This document shows positions 1 to 8,465 of a DNA stretch of 64,000 nucleotides, one piece after another (the stretch's first letter is position 1; every line of letters starts with the position of its first letter). The DNA is from Planctomycetota bacterium (GTDB lineage Bacteria > Planctomycetota > UBA1135 > UBA2386), in assembly GCA_020638695.1 (NCBI GenBank), contig JACKIB010000009.1, positions 62,001 through 126,000 on the forward strand. Direction: 5' to 3'. The translations under genes were made by a program, and so were the position numbers. The notes under the pieces are model-generated. The model worked only from the letters and a program-made list of their open reading frames with translations. It was not told the DNA's origin and did not search any database.

Positions 1-1
1 T

Positions 2-1084
2 CGGCTGGTCGACAAGAAGTTCGTCGCCGAGCGGTTCCTCGCTGTGGACAAGCTCGCCGCGCAGTTCGGCCGCACGCTCGTTCGGGCGATCGGCAAGAAG
101 GCCGCGGAACGCCGCGAGTTGATGAACACCTGCCGCGCCTCGAAGGAACCCGGTGCCGACGATGCACTGGTGCTCGCGCTGCGCCAGCAGATGGAGGCGC
201 TGGTGACCAAGCTGCAGCGCAGCCCGATAGAGCGTTCGCTCGCCCGCTTGGGCGAGAAGCGCGCCAGTCTCGACGCGGCGCGCAAGTACGCCAAGGATCT
301 GATCTACGACACCGAGAAGTACTTCTACCCGTACAAGCCACCGGCGGTGAGCGGCGAGCGGGCGTCGGAGTACATGAAGGTGCAGAAGGAAGTCGACGTG
401 CGGGTCGCCGCGGTCCGCAAGCTGTGGCTCGACAAGGCCACGGTGCCGATTTCAGCAAACCTGAAGAAGGACATCGACGCGCTGCTCTGGTTCGAGCACG
501 AGTTGGAGCAGCTCGGCGAAGTCACCGAACGCGCGCTGCGCCGGGTCGAATGGGTGCGCACCATCCCGCCGGTCGCTGCGGTGTCGATTCGCAACTACTG
601 TGCGGACGCCGACGAGTGCGAACGCCTGGTTCACTACATGCGGATCGGTGAGTTCAACGAACAGCTCTCGAGTTCGCTCAGCGCTGGCGAGGTGACGCAG
701 GTCGAGGTCACCAACTCCTACCGGATGATGTTCGGGCACCGACCGCTGGCGGTCAGCCTGAAACTGCACAAGGCCGCCCACGGCCACGCGATGGAGATGG
801 CGACCCTGGGCTACTTCAGCCACACTTCGCCGACCGAAGAACGCCGGACTCCCAGCCAGCGCATGCGGCTGGCTGGGTACGAGCACGGCGTCAGCGAGAA
901 CATCGCCCGCGGAACCTCGGCCGAGGGGGCGCACGTGGCGTGGTGTCACTCGAGTGGCCACCACCGCAACCTGCTCAACCCGCTGCACACCGAGTTCGGG
1001 GTTGGCAACACCGGCACCTACTGGGTGCAGAACTTCGGGCGCGGGACCGAGTACACCGAGTCCGACGCGTTCAAGGCGCGGTAG
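2..1084 (+). CDS. CAP-domain (SCP/PR1-like) protein, 5' truncated by window edge
   Basis: The reading frame is open from base 2, so the true start lies outside the window; the GTG at 44 is only the first start codon visible. About 215 residues of helical, charged sequence come first. The last ~120 residues form a CAP domain: a helix with a histidine (HGHAMEMATLGYFSH), then the SENIARG segment, a WCHSSGHHRNLL stretch and a closing GVG...YWVQNFG strand. These match the CAP histidine/glutamate cavity. Bacterial CAP proteins are usually secreted, and their role is mostly unknown. Any signal peptide would be upstream of the window. I do not recognise the N-terminal part. Confidence 0.8.
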   Translation, partial: RLVDKKFVAERFLAVDKLAAQFGRTLVRAIGKKAAERRELMNTCRASKEPGADDALVLALRQQMEALVTKLQRSPIERSLARLGEKRASLDAARKYAKDLIYDTEKYFYPYKPPAVSGERASEYMKVQKEVDVRVAAVRKLWLDKATVPISANLKKDIDALLWFEHELEQLGEVTERALRRVEWVRTIPPVAAVSIRNYCADADECERLVHYMRIGEFNEQLSSSLSAGEVTQVEVTNSYRMMFGHRPLAVSLKLHKAAHGHAMEMATLGYFSHTSPTEERRTPSQRMRLAGYEHGVSENIARGTSAEGAHVAWCHSSGHHRNLLNPLHTEFGVGNTGTYWVQNFGRGTEYTESDAFKAR

Positions 1085-1215
1085 CCGCCGCGAGCGGGGT
1101 GTTGCCGGACGTGGTGCGGCGCAGATTCACGCGTTCCGCGGCTGACGCGTAGTGGCGTCTTGCGGGGGCGTTCCGGCAGAATGTCGCCCGCCCGCGACGT
1201 GCCCAAGCTGCCGGT

Positions 1216-1860
1216 GTGAAACCACTACTGAGTCTCGCCCTCCTCTCCAGTCTGTTCACCGCCGGTTGCGCCGTGCCCAGCACGCCGCCGCCGCCCGAGC
1301 CGATCGACCTGCCGACCCGAGCCGCCCAGGAGCCGCCACAGCGCTCCGGTGAGCCGCGACTTCCGGTGGCAGGGGACCGCACGCTGAACGTGCGCGGCTT
1401 CTTCGGTAACCCGATCGTGCGCCGCTCGTTCTTCTGGAACGGTCTCGGGTCGGACGACCAAGCGGGTCTGCGAATCCGTCACCTCTGGCACCTGACGGAC
1501 AACACCGCGATCGGCGCAGGCGTCGGAGCGTCGACCTGGTTCGAGGACGGTCCGGATGCCTACGCGGTCGAAGGCGAGGTGGTCGGGCGCTACTACTTCG
1601 TGCGTCGCGAGGGCTTCGGCATCCTCGGCGAACTCACCGGCGGGTGGATGCAAGCCACCCGGCCGGTGCCCTCCGGCGGCACCGACTGGAACATGACCTT
1701 CGCGTTCGGCCTCGGCCTCGAGGTCCCGGTCACGCAGAGCACGGACTTCATGTTCGGTGTCACCTACCACCACACGTCGAACGCGCTCGGCCGCCGCAGT
1801 GCGCGCAACCCGAGTCAGAACGAAGCCCAGTTCTGGCTGGGGATGAGCTACCGGCTGTGA
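1216..1860 (+). CDS. PagL-like lipid A 3-O-deacylase (outer-membrane barrel lipoprotein)
   Basis: A 214-residue protein starting at GTG 1216 with a lipoprotein signal: a hydrophobic run, then FTAGC with the lipidated cysteine near residue 18. A proline-rich linker follows, then alternating strands typical of an eight-stranded barrel. Near the C-terminus H-H-T-S-N-A (about H186 and S188) is followed by NPSQNE (E203). This resembles the His-x-Ser...Glu active site of PagL, which removes the 3-O acyl chain of lipid A in the outer membrane. The last residue is leucine, not the usual terminal aromatic, but Y and F residues sit nearby. The neighbouring lipopolysaccharide-kinase-like gene and lptFG support an LPS role. 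Family assignment rests on motif reading only. Confidence 0.68.
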   Translation: MKPLLSLALLSSLFTAGCAVPSTPPPPEPIDLPTRAAQEPPQRSGEPRLPVAGDRTLNVRGFFGNPIVRRSFFWNGLGSDDQAGLRIRHLWHLTDNTAIGAGVGASTWFEDGPDAYAVEGEVVGRYYFVRREGFGILGELTGGWMQATRPVPSGGTDWNMTFAFGLGLEVPVTQSTDFMFGVTYHHTSNALGRRSARNPSQNEAQFWLGMSYRL

Positions 1861-1915
1861 GCCGCGCGACCCGGCCGCGCGACCCGGCCGCGCGCTCCGC
1901 GGCGGAACCCGGGTC
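1861..1915. terminator. Repeat-containing hairpin between convergent genes
   Basis: Two tandem copies of a 13-base unit (1861-1873, 1874-1886) and a partial third lie between two converging stop codons. The arms 1881-1887 and 1909-1915 are complementary over 7 bases. An inner 5-bp stem (1888-1892 with 1898-1902) stacks inside them. No T-tract follows, so a bidirectional transcript end is only inferred from position. Confidence 0.4.
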
Positions 1916-3428
1916 AGTCGGCGTGCCGCCGTGCCCAAGCTCCGGCGCGCTGCTCGGCATCGCGGAGCACGCGCGCGCGGTGGCGCACCGGGGCACCCAG
2001 CGCCCGGCAGCTCCGCACGTAGTGGCGCAGGAAGGCACGGATCACCGGGGTTTCGCCGGGACTGCCGGCGTCGCGGAACGCGGCCAGCAACCTGCCGAGG
2101 TCGGCTGCGCGCCCGCGACCGTCTGCCGAGGATTGACGCCGCACGCCGTCGAGGTCGACGGCCACTACCTCGCCGCTGCGCGGGTCGAGGATCAGGTTCT
2201 CGAGCTTCATGTCGCGATTGCGGAGCCCGAAACCGTGCAGGCGACCGACCGCGGACCCGAGCTGCTGCGCGGCGCGAAGCAGGGCCGGTGGGTCTGACGC
2301 GAGACCGTCGCGCAGCTGGGTGCCGAGGTCTGGAAACGGCAAACGTCTCGCCGCGGCGGCGCCCCGGCGCTGGAAGGTCCACAGCGCCACCGGGGTCGCA
2401 GCCGGCACGCCGGCGAATTGCAACCAGTACGCGGCGCGGAACAGTCGCCGCGCGTCGGCGGCGGTCCGTGCCTTCACGGCCAAGTTCCCCTCCAGGTAGA
2501 CCGCTCCGCGGCGGCCCGACTTCAGCGGAGTCCACCCGTCGAGCGCGGCCAGTGCGGCACGAGCGTCGTCCCAGAGGTCGCGAGCTCCGGTGTGCAGGTA
2601 GATCCGCGGCTGGCGGGGGGCGCGTTCGATCGCGGTGGACCGGCAGTTGCGGAACGCTCGCCGGCCGAACGACTCGAGCGCTCGGGCCCGGAGCCGCCGG
2701 CCGATCTGCACGGCTGCCGCCACCAGCTCGGGCGGAGCGCCGTAGCGCGCGCGGAGCTGCTGTGCTGTGCGGTCGCGCAGGTTGCCGTCGAGGTCGAGGC
2801 AGAAGAACGCCAGGGCTCGGGCGCGGTGTGCCGAGTCCAGCGGTTCAGCCAGCAGCGCGCTGGTCAGATCCAGCAGCACGGCGCCGCCGTCGGGGTGGAC
2901 CAGCAGGTTACCCGGGTGCAAGTCACGCGCGTGCAGACCGGCGTCGTGGGCGCAGCGCAGCAGCGCGCCGGCGGCCGCGGCGTCCGTCGCCGAGAATCCG
3001 TGGCGCGGCATCGCTCGTCCCGGGCAAGTTCGAGTGAGCAGGAAGCTGCGGCTGCCGAGGGTGCCGACCAGGGTCCCCGCGGCGACCGGCTCGACGCACC
3101 GGATCCCACGTCCGATCGCGCCGAGCAGGTTGGCGAACTCCCGCGTCGAACGGGACCCGCCCAGGGCGTCGCGGGCCCGGTCCGACAGGCGCACGGCGCG
3201 GAACAGCTTCAGGTGGACCGGCACGCGACCGCCGTGGCCATCGTCGAGCTCGCCGCGGTAGATCGTGCGCACCGTGGAGTGCTTGACCTGCTGCCACTCG
3301 GCCCAGTGCTCCGGGTCGCGATCCAGCAGCGGTTCGACGGCGGTCCGCCAGCCCGACGCGAACCAGCAGTCGAACCGCTCGGTTCGCGCCCGCTCGATCT
3401 TGTGTGGGTCGATCGGTTGCGGAATCAT
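1914..3428 (-). CDS. Tandem lipopolysaccharide-kinase-like protein (two WaaP/KdkA-type domains)
   Basis: This 504-residue protein contains two kinase-like modules. The first has HARDLHPGNLLV (D169, N174) and LLDLTSA (D187), matching the catalytic loop and metal-binding Asp of the WaaP/KdkA/RIO-like kinases that phosphorylate LPS core sugars. The second has RNRDMKLENLIL (D406, N411) and VAVDLDGV (D425). Both therefore keep the Asp...Asn...Asp set. Known family members are single-domain proteins of about 230-270 residues, so this is a duplication or fusion. It lies between a PagL-like deacylase and lptFG and is divergent from lptF with only 53 bases between starts. Heptose or Kdo phosphorylation is inferred from context; the substrate is unknown. 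Confidence 0.7.
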   Translation of the reverse strand: MIPQPIDPHKIERARTERFDCWFASGWRTAVEPLLDRDPEHWAEWQQVKHSTVRTIYRGELDDGHGGRVPVHLKLFRAVRLSDRARDALGGSRSTREFANLLGAIGRGIRCVEPVAAGTLVGTLGSRSFLLTRTCPGRAMPRHGFSATDAAAAGALLRCAHDAGLHARDLHPGNLLVHPDGGAVLLDLTSALLAEPLDSAHRARALAFFCLDLDGNLRDRTAQQLRARYGAPPELVAAAVQIGRRLRARALESFGRRAFRNCRSTAIERAPRQPRIYLHTGARDLWDDARAALAALDGWTPLKSGRRGAVYLEGNLAVKARTAADARRLFRAAYWLQFAGVPAATPVALWTFQRRGAAAARRLPFPDLGTQLRDGLASDPPALLRAAQQLGSAVGRLHGFGLRNRDMKLENLILDPRSGEVVAVDLDGVRRQSSADGRGRAADLGRLLAAFRDAGSPGETPVIRAFLRHYVRSCRALGAPVRHRARVLRDAEQRAGAWARRHAD

Positions 3429-3481
3429 GCAGTGCGTGCAGCCCGCCCGCCGGACGGTGTGCGGCGCGGACCGATAGCGCG

Positions 3482-4579
3482 ATGTGGAAGCTCCACCGAT
3501 ACTACCTGAGGGAGGTGACCGTCAACGCGATCCTCACCTTCGTGGTCCTGTTCGGCATCGCGCTGATCAGCCTGCTGTACCGCGGCGTGCGCATGGTCCA
3601 AGGGGGGGATCTGCTCGATACCGCGCTGACCACGCTGTTGCTCGCGGCGGCGATCTTCCCGCACCTGATCATGTTCTCGGTGCTGTTCGGCACCGTGCTC
3701 ACGTTCGCACGCGCCTCCCAGGAGCGCGAGATCACCGCGATCCGCGCCCTGGGGATCAGCCCGCGGGTGCCGATGGTGTCGGCGCTGTTGATCGGCGTGG
3801 TGTGTTCGGTGGCCAACACCTGGGCGCTGCACTACGAGATCCCTTGGATCCACTACCACAAGTATCGGGTCGTTGCGGACATCTACGGCGGGCGGATCCG
3901 CGACTTGCTGCGCAGCCAGGACCGGATCGTGCTCGACCGCGGTGGGGTGATGACGTGGCGGCAGCGGGACGACCAGGGTGACAAGTCGCTGTACCGTGAG
4001 GTGACTATCTTCGCCGGCGCCCACAGCAAGCTGACCGGCTACACCGGCGGAGGTACCGGTCCCGCGGGAGTCAACCTGATCACCGCGTCGAGCGTCTGGT
4101 TCGACATCGACGACGAGACCCGCGACATCACGATGAACTTGCAGGACTTCTACGTGCCGACCCGGGGGATCTACTGGAACGAGCTGTCGATCACGCTCAA
4201 CCTGGTCAGCATCATGCAGGGCAACGAGCGGGAGACCGGGGATCGCGACCTGCGCAGCGATGCGCTGCTCGCGGAGGTCTACCGCGGCGTCCACCTCGAC
4301 CCCAATGCCGCGCAGTACACAGTACACCGCCGCGCGTGCCTCGGGCTCATTCCGTTCCTGCTCGCGCCGATCGGCTTCTGCATCGGTGTGTTGTCGCGCG
4401 AACGCGGCCGAGTGCTGGCGATGACTTTTTGCATGGTGCCGTTGGCCGTGGTGCACTTGGCCGACTTCCTGGGGGAGAGCGTGATGCGCTACACGCCGCT
4501 GCCGATGGTCGCGTGGCTGCCGGCGGCGGCGCTGATCGCCCTGGGTGCGCCGTTCTGTTGGCGGTTGCTGCGCATCTGA
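3482..4579 (+). CDS. lptF: LptF/LptG-family LPS export permease, first copy
   Basis: A 365-residue inner-membrane protein of the YjgP/YjgQ family. The start is ATG 3482 (MWKLHRYYLREV), chosen because it gives the usual family N-terminus; earlier in-frame starts would run into the divergent kinase gene. Transmembrane segments are seen at about residues 15-35 and 55-80, with an IRALGISPRVPM coupling-helix-like segment near 90. A soluble periplasmic beta-jellyroll region follows (about 130-260), then three C-terminal membrane helices. With LptG it forms the permease of the LptB2FG exporter, which extracts LPS from the inner membrane. It is followed two bases later by lptG. The ATPase LptB is not in this window. 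Confidence 0.85.
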   Translation: MWKLHRYYLREVTVNAILTFVVLFGIALISLLYRGVRMVQGGDLLDTALTTLLLAAAIFPHLIMFSVLFGTVLTFARASQEREITAIRALGISPRVPMVSALLIGVVCSVANTWALHYEIPWIHYHKYRVVADIYGGRIRDLLRSQDRIVLDRGGVMTWRQRDDQGDKSLYREVTIFAGAHSKLTGYTGGGTGPAGVNLITASSVWFDIDDETRDITMNLQDFYVPTRGIYWNELSITLNLVSIMQGNERETGDRDLRSDALLAEVYRGVHLDPNAAQYTVHRRACLGLIPFLLAPIGFCIGVLSRERGRVLAMTFCMVPLAVVHLADFLGESVMRYTPLPMVAWLPAAALIALGAPFCWRLLRI

Positions 4580-4581
4580 GG

Positions 4582-5691
4582 ATGCCGAACTTGGCCGGAC
4601 GCCTCGACAGATACGTCGCCGCCGCCGTGTTCGGCGCCTACGGCGCGGCGTTGTTGTTCCTGGTGGGGATGTTCATGGTGTTCGACCTGCTGTTCCAGAT
4701 GCCGCGCTACCTGGAGGGAGCCGCCAAGTCCGGCATGGGGACGTTCGGACTCCTGTGGGGCCTCACCGAGCTGCAGGTGTACCGGCTGCCGTACGTGTTC
4801 GTCACCATCGCACCGTTCGTCACCGTGATCGCGGCGATGTTCGCCCTGTCCCGGCTGATGGCGGCCAACGAAGTCGCACCGATGCTGTTCACCGGACGCA
4901 GCATGTTCCGCGTGCTTCGCCCCATGCTCGGGGTCGCGGTGATGTCGGCGCTGTTGATGGGGGCAGTGTGGCAGTGGGTGATCCCGGCGGTCGCCGAGCA
5001 GAAGGAGAGTCTCGAGGCGAGTCTGACCGGGCAGGAAGTCAACCTCGATCGCATCACCCTGCGGTCCAAGGACAACCCGCGGCTCGAGCTGTTCTGCCGC
5101 GCCTATCGGCACGGTGAGCGGGCGATGCGGGGGGTGATCCTGTTCGACCGCGGTTCGGCGCGGGGCGACGGGATCTACGTCGAGGCTGCCGGGGCCAACT
5201 GGAACCCGGAGCTGCGCGACTGGGAGCTGGTCGACGGGGTGCGCAAGACCGGCGAGGCGCCGAACCAGACGACCACGCGGCAGGAGCTCCTCGGCATGGA
5301 GGGACTGACCCCGGACCTGGTGGTCGATTCGGCCAAGGCCCGGCGCGAGACCTCGGGGTTGTCCTACACCGAGCTGCGCGCGTTGATGCGGCTGGTGCCG
5401 GGCAAGCCGGACTACATCCTCGCCTACCACGTGCACTTCACGTTCCCGCTGGCCAACCTGGTGCTATTGCTGTTGGCGCTGCCGTTCGCCGTCAACTTCG
5501 AGCGCGGCCGCCGCATCGAGCGGGTGGTGTTCGCGATCGCGGTGTGCGCGGTCTACCTCGTGGTCGACCTCACCTGCCGCAACCTGGTCTACAACGTGGC
5601 GATCATGTTCCACCCGGTGATCGCTGCGTGGACCCCGACGATCGTGTTCGGCTCGCTCGGCGCGGTGGTGTTCGGCGGCACGCGGACCTGA
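4582..5691 (+). CDS. lptG: LptF/LptG-family LPS export permease, second copy
   Basis: A 369-residue paralogue of the preceding gene, starting at ATG 4582 two bases after the lptF stop. N-terminal helix (AAALLFLVGMFMVFDLLF region after YVAAAVFGAYG), then a membrane pair around residues 60-120 including ALSRLMAANEVAPML, the coupling-helix type segment of this family. A periplasmic domain spans about 140-275 and three C-terminal helices follow. The lptF-lptG order and tight spacing are typical of an operon making the heterodimeric permease. Which of the two is strictly LptF or LptG is assigned by order, not by a diagnostic residue. Confidence 0.83.
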   Translation: MPNLAGRLDRYVAAAVFGAYGAALLFLVGMFMVFDLLFQMPRYLEGAAKSGMGTFGLLWGLTELQVYRLPYVFVTIAPFVTVIAAMFALSRLMAANEVAPMLFTGRSMFRVLRPMLGVAVMSALLMGAVWQWVIPAVAEQKESLEASLTGQEVNLDRITLRSKDNPRLELFCRAYRHGERAMRGVILFDRGSARGDGIYVEAAGANWNPELRDWELVDGVRKTGEAPNQTTTRQELLGMEGLTPDLVVDSAKARRETSGLSYTELRALMRLVPGKPDYILAYHVHFTFPLANLVLLLLALPFAVNFERGRRIERVVFAIAVCAVYLVVDLTCRNLVYNVAIMFHPVIAAWTPTIVFGSLGAVVFGGTRT

Positions 5692-5713
5692 GGGTCGCGC
5701 TCGATTGCGTCGT

Positions 5714-6322
5714 TCAGGAGCCGTGCACAGACGGCGCAGCGTCGGGGGTCAATGCAGCGAAGCGCAGCAGGCGGTTGCCGCGCAGCCACGCGACGCCGAT
5801 CGAACCGCTGCTCGGCGTCCCTGCGAGGTCGGGCACCGCGAGCACATGGCGGTTGCGTCCGCCGTCGACGGTCAGTGCGAAGATGCTCCGCAGGTCGTCG
5901 TCGAGCGGGGTCTCCTGGATCCGGGCCAGCACCGCTTCGACCGGTGCTGTCTGCAGCAGGTGATCGCGGCGGGTGATCCGGTAGGTGACCATCAGGCCGA
6001 TCGCGATGAACGCGGTGGCGGCGACCAGCCCGGTGCCGTGCGCGGCCGGGTCGCTCCAGGTGTTGGCGACCACGATCGCCGCCATCGCGGCGGTCATCAG
6101 CAGGGGTAGCAGCCGACGAAACGGTGAACGCGGAGGAACGCTCGGCAGTCCGTGCCGGTCTTGCAGCAGGCGGGAGGTGTCCGGGAGGGCGCGCAACTGC
6201 GCGAAGGTCTGCTCCAGTGCGGCATCCGGGGCGGTCGCGGTCGGGAGGGCGCGCGCCGAGCCGCAGAACGAGCACACCGGCGCCCACGGCGCGTTGGGTG
6301 CGCCACAGTGGGGACACTTCAT
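5714..6322 (-). CDS. Zinc-ribbon membrane protein, function unknown
   Basis: A 202-residue protein beginning MKCPHCGAPNAPWAPVCSFCG: two CxxC pairs forming a zinc ribbon in the first 21 residues. Two closely spaced hydrophobic segments follow (about 83-100 and 108-125), giving a membrane hairpin, then a soluble C-terminal domain of about 70 residues. I do not recognise the C-terminal domain. It is convergent with lptG (22-base gap) and follows the small gene at 6362-6814 on the same strand. Zinc ribbon plus membrane helix is a combination seen again at 30578-30847 and, in reverse order, in the ion channel at 17890-18708. Confidence 0.7.
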   Translation of the reverse strand: MKCPHCGAPNAPWAPVCSFCGSARALPTATAPDAALEQTFAQLRALPDTSRLLQDRHGLPSVPPRSPFRRLLPLLMTAAMAAIVVANTWSDPAAHGTGLVAATAFIAIGLMVTYRITRRDHLLQTAPVEAVLARIQETPLDDDLRSIFALTVDGGRNRHVLAVPDLAGTPSSGSIGVAWLRGNRLLRFAALTPDAAPSVHGS

Positions 6323-6361
6323 GCGTGGATTGCACGCCGGGGCCGGGGGCGGTGCAAGCGA

Positions 6362-6814
6362 TCAGGACTCGTCGGGGTCGGCGTGGTCCCGGCCCAGCAG
6401 CCCGTAGCGAACCCAGCCCCGGCCCTCCCCCGTCAGTTTCCAGCGCCGGTCGTCCACCTCGAACAGACCCTTCTTGAGTTTCTGGTTGAGCGCATCGGTG
6501 ATGTTGGCGGGCGCCGGCTCGTCGAGGTCGCGCAGCACGTCCACGATGTCCCCGCTGCGCCAGTCGCGACGCCCGCGGAACTGCTCGAGCCAGTACGCGA
6601 TCACCCCGGCCTTCTCGCCGAACGTCTTCGCCGCCGAAGCCGCGAGCAACTCCGCCGCCGACGGGGACGCGTCGGCCGGCGGCGCCGCGACGCACTCCGG
6701 GACCTCGCGGCGCAGGGTGTGCAGCACGTCCGCCAGCTGCTCCCGATCGATCGGACCAGTGCAGGTCAGCTCGACCGTCCCGAGCTTGATGTGGATCGTC
6801 GCGGTTTGGCTCAT
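6362..6814 (-). CDS. Small protein with possible winged-helix C-terminus
   Basis: A 150-residue protein. The ATG at 6814 is chosen over an upstream one at 6838 because a GGAAGG ribosome-binding site lies 7 bases before it. The N-terminal ~40 residues look like a beta-alpha domain (ATIHIKLGTVELTCTGPID). A low-complexity Ala/Pro linker follows. The C-terminal half (AYWLEQFRGR...DIVDVLRDL...ITDALNQKLKKGLFE) then resembles a winged-helix DNA-binding fold: three helices and a basic strand pair ending KLTGEGRGWV. A regulatory or nucleic-acid role is inferred from fold only. It is probably co-transcribed with the zinc-ribbon gene 39 bases downstream. Confidence 0.62.
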   Translation of the reverse strand: MSQTATIHIKLGTVELTCTGPIDREQLADVLHTLRREVPECVAAPPADASPSAAELLAASAAKTFGEKAGVIAYWLEQFRGRRDWRSGDIVDVLRDLDEPAPANITDALNQKLKKGLFEVDDRRWKLTGEGRGWVRYGLLGRDHADPDES

Positions 6815-7115
6815 GCGGCTGCCTTCCGGACTGTGCATCGGCTCGCCGGTGGGTCGGCTTGAGCGGGAAACGAGAACTTCTAGCCGTTGCTCGCCACGGG
6901 CTGCCGAGCAGGGCGACGAGGAACCACGGCCGCACGTCGAGCGAGCGGGGCAAGGGCCCGGAGAGCAGCGTCGCGCAGTGCAGTGCCGGCAGCAGCCACT
7001 CGCCGCCCGGAATCGGGCTGCGGTCCCATGCCATGGCGAGCACCTCGCCGATCACGATCCGCAATAGGGTGCGCAGCCGCCGTGGCCACGCGTCCGGGGT
7101 CTCCTTGCTGCCCAT
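6815..7115 (-). other. Possible coding start with strong Shine-Dalgarno but no matching stop
   Basis: ATG at 7115 (MGSKETPDAWPRRLRTLLRI) is preceded by AAGGAG at a 6-base spacing. The first ~85 residues look protein-like, with hydrophobic segments (ALHCATLLSG, WFLVALLGS). The frame has no stop until 5589 and runs through both genes downstream on the same strand in a different frame. Either the real gene was frameshifted near 6880, where another frame has a stop, or the start signal is fortuitous. I do not recognise the product. Confidence 0.3.
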
Positions 7116-7469
7116 CTGCATCTCCTTGGCGGGTGCATCGGGATGGCGGAGCGCGCGGCTGAAGAGATTCTCCTAGAAACGGCTAGCTCGGCTAGGAGTC
7201 TGCGCCATGGGAGGGCCCTAGGAGTCGGGGGAGGTTGTGGTCGTGGCTCGTGGGGTCGTGCGCTCGCGGGCTCGCTCGGCCTCAGCCTCGAGAGCCGCGA
7301 GGGCTCCCCTCACGACCCCGTCGGCATCGGCATCGGTCCAAACGAGTTGCGACCGACGCCGATGCCGACGGGGCCGCGAGGGGAGTGGGGGAAGTCTTCG
7401 GTACGTGTGTGGGTGTTGAGGTGGGGGGTCTCCGCGTCGGGTCGTTGTGCGACGGTTGCGGGTGGGACG
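7116..7469. other. Gene-free stretch downstream of the transposase gene
   Basis: No convincing gene. It holds a small inverted repeat (CTCCTAG at 7170-7176 with CTAGGAG at 7192-7198, and a further CTAGGAG-like copy near 7219) and the long palindrome listed separately at 7304-7385. Confidence 0.5.
7304..7385. repeat. REP-like long imperfect palindrome, transposase 3' side
   Basis: Arms 7304-7338 and 7351-7385 are complementary at 32 of 35 positions around a 12-base loop. The core GTCGGCATCGG...TCGGTC is shared with the palindrome at 8365-8442 on the other side of the Y1 transposase gene. REP elements next to RAYT transposases have this arrangement. A terminator role is also possible, since the element lies 85 bases past the transposase stop. 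Confidence 0.65.
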
Positions 7470-8135
7470 TCAGCCCGGAACTTCGTGGTGGTCGATCAAT
7501 CCGTGCCTTCGCCAGCCGACGTTCAGCAGCCAGTTGCGCGCACGTGCGACCGGTCGAGCGAGTTCGAATTCGACTCGGCTGGTCGACTTCGTGCGCCAAC
7601 CGTCGAACCACCTTCCCGAGGTGAACCAGTCGATCTCCTGGGCCAACCGCACACCATGCCGTCGCGCATTGTTGAGCACGTAGGCCAGCGCGTGGCGCAC
7701 CTCCCGGGGCGTGCGCAGGATGTGGTCGTGGTAGCGGTCGGCGAACACCTTGCCAGCGCGACGCCACAGCCGGTTCAAAGATCGCGCGATGCGGATCAGC
7801 AGCCCCTGCAGACCACGTGAAAGACACGCGCGATCGGTCGCCTCCACGATCATGTGCAGGTGGTTGCCTTGCACCGAGTAGTGCACCAGGCGAAAGCCAT
7901 TGCGCTCGCAGCCCTTCGCGAACGCCGCGCACACGCCCTGACTCCGCAGCGACGGAAGCGCGCGCATCAACCGGGTAGTGACATGAACGGGAAAGCGCGA
8001 GGCCAACGCCGCGCGACGGCGATGCGACACCCCAGCCTTGTCCCCCTTCGGCTTGCGCCCCGCCCCTTTGCGCCGACCTCCCCAGTTCATCCGAGGGAAT
8101 GGCAATAGGCCCGTGTTGTCCTTCGATCGCTTCAT
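7470..8135 (-). mobile_element. REP-associated tyrosine transposase (Y1, IS200/IS605-related)
   Basis: A 221-residue protein. ATG 8135 (MKRSKDNTG) is preferred over an upstream in-frame ATG because it has a GGGGTGAT ribosome-binding sequence and gives the usual N-terminus. A basic GGRRKGAGRKPKG motif opens the protein. The HUH metal site is seen in VQGNHLHMIV (H92, H94), and the candidate nucleophile tyrosine is Y152 in LAYVLNNARRHG. Length and layout match single-copy RAYT proteins, which nick single-stranded DNA at REP palindromes. Two related palindromes flank the gene at 7304-7385 and 8365-8442. No accessory tnpB is present. Whether it is an active element or a domesticated single-copy gene cannot be told from one window. 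Confidence 0.88.
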
Positions 8136-8364
8136 CGCATCACCCCACGTTTGATACGGCTGAAATATACAAGGCAAGCCACGGAAGATCAACCAACCAA
8201 CACATGTTTTCACATGCAATGCGCATGGATCGACTCGATCACATTCGATCTAGATCACCAATGGCCGCCCGGCCACACGACGACGCTACCCCCTTGACCA
8301 ATCTGGTGCCCATTCACATTGCGCGTCCATTCCACGCATCCCCATACCCCACCCGCTTCTCCCG

Positions 8365-8442
8365 CGGCCCCGTCGCCGTCGGCATCGGTCGCTCTAGCCG
8401 AGCGAAGCGAGCCTGGACCGATGCCGACGGCGACGGGGGCCG
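8365..8442. repeat. REP-like long palindrome, transposase 5' side
   Basis: Arm 8365-8390 is complementary to 8416-8442 with one extra base in the right arm. The 25-base loop contains a GCTC...GAGC inner stem. The stem end GTCGGCATCGGTC is identical to that of the palindrome at 7304-7385. Confidence 0.65.
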
Positions 8443-8465
8443 TGGAGAGCCCTGCGGCTTCAGAG

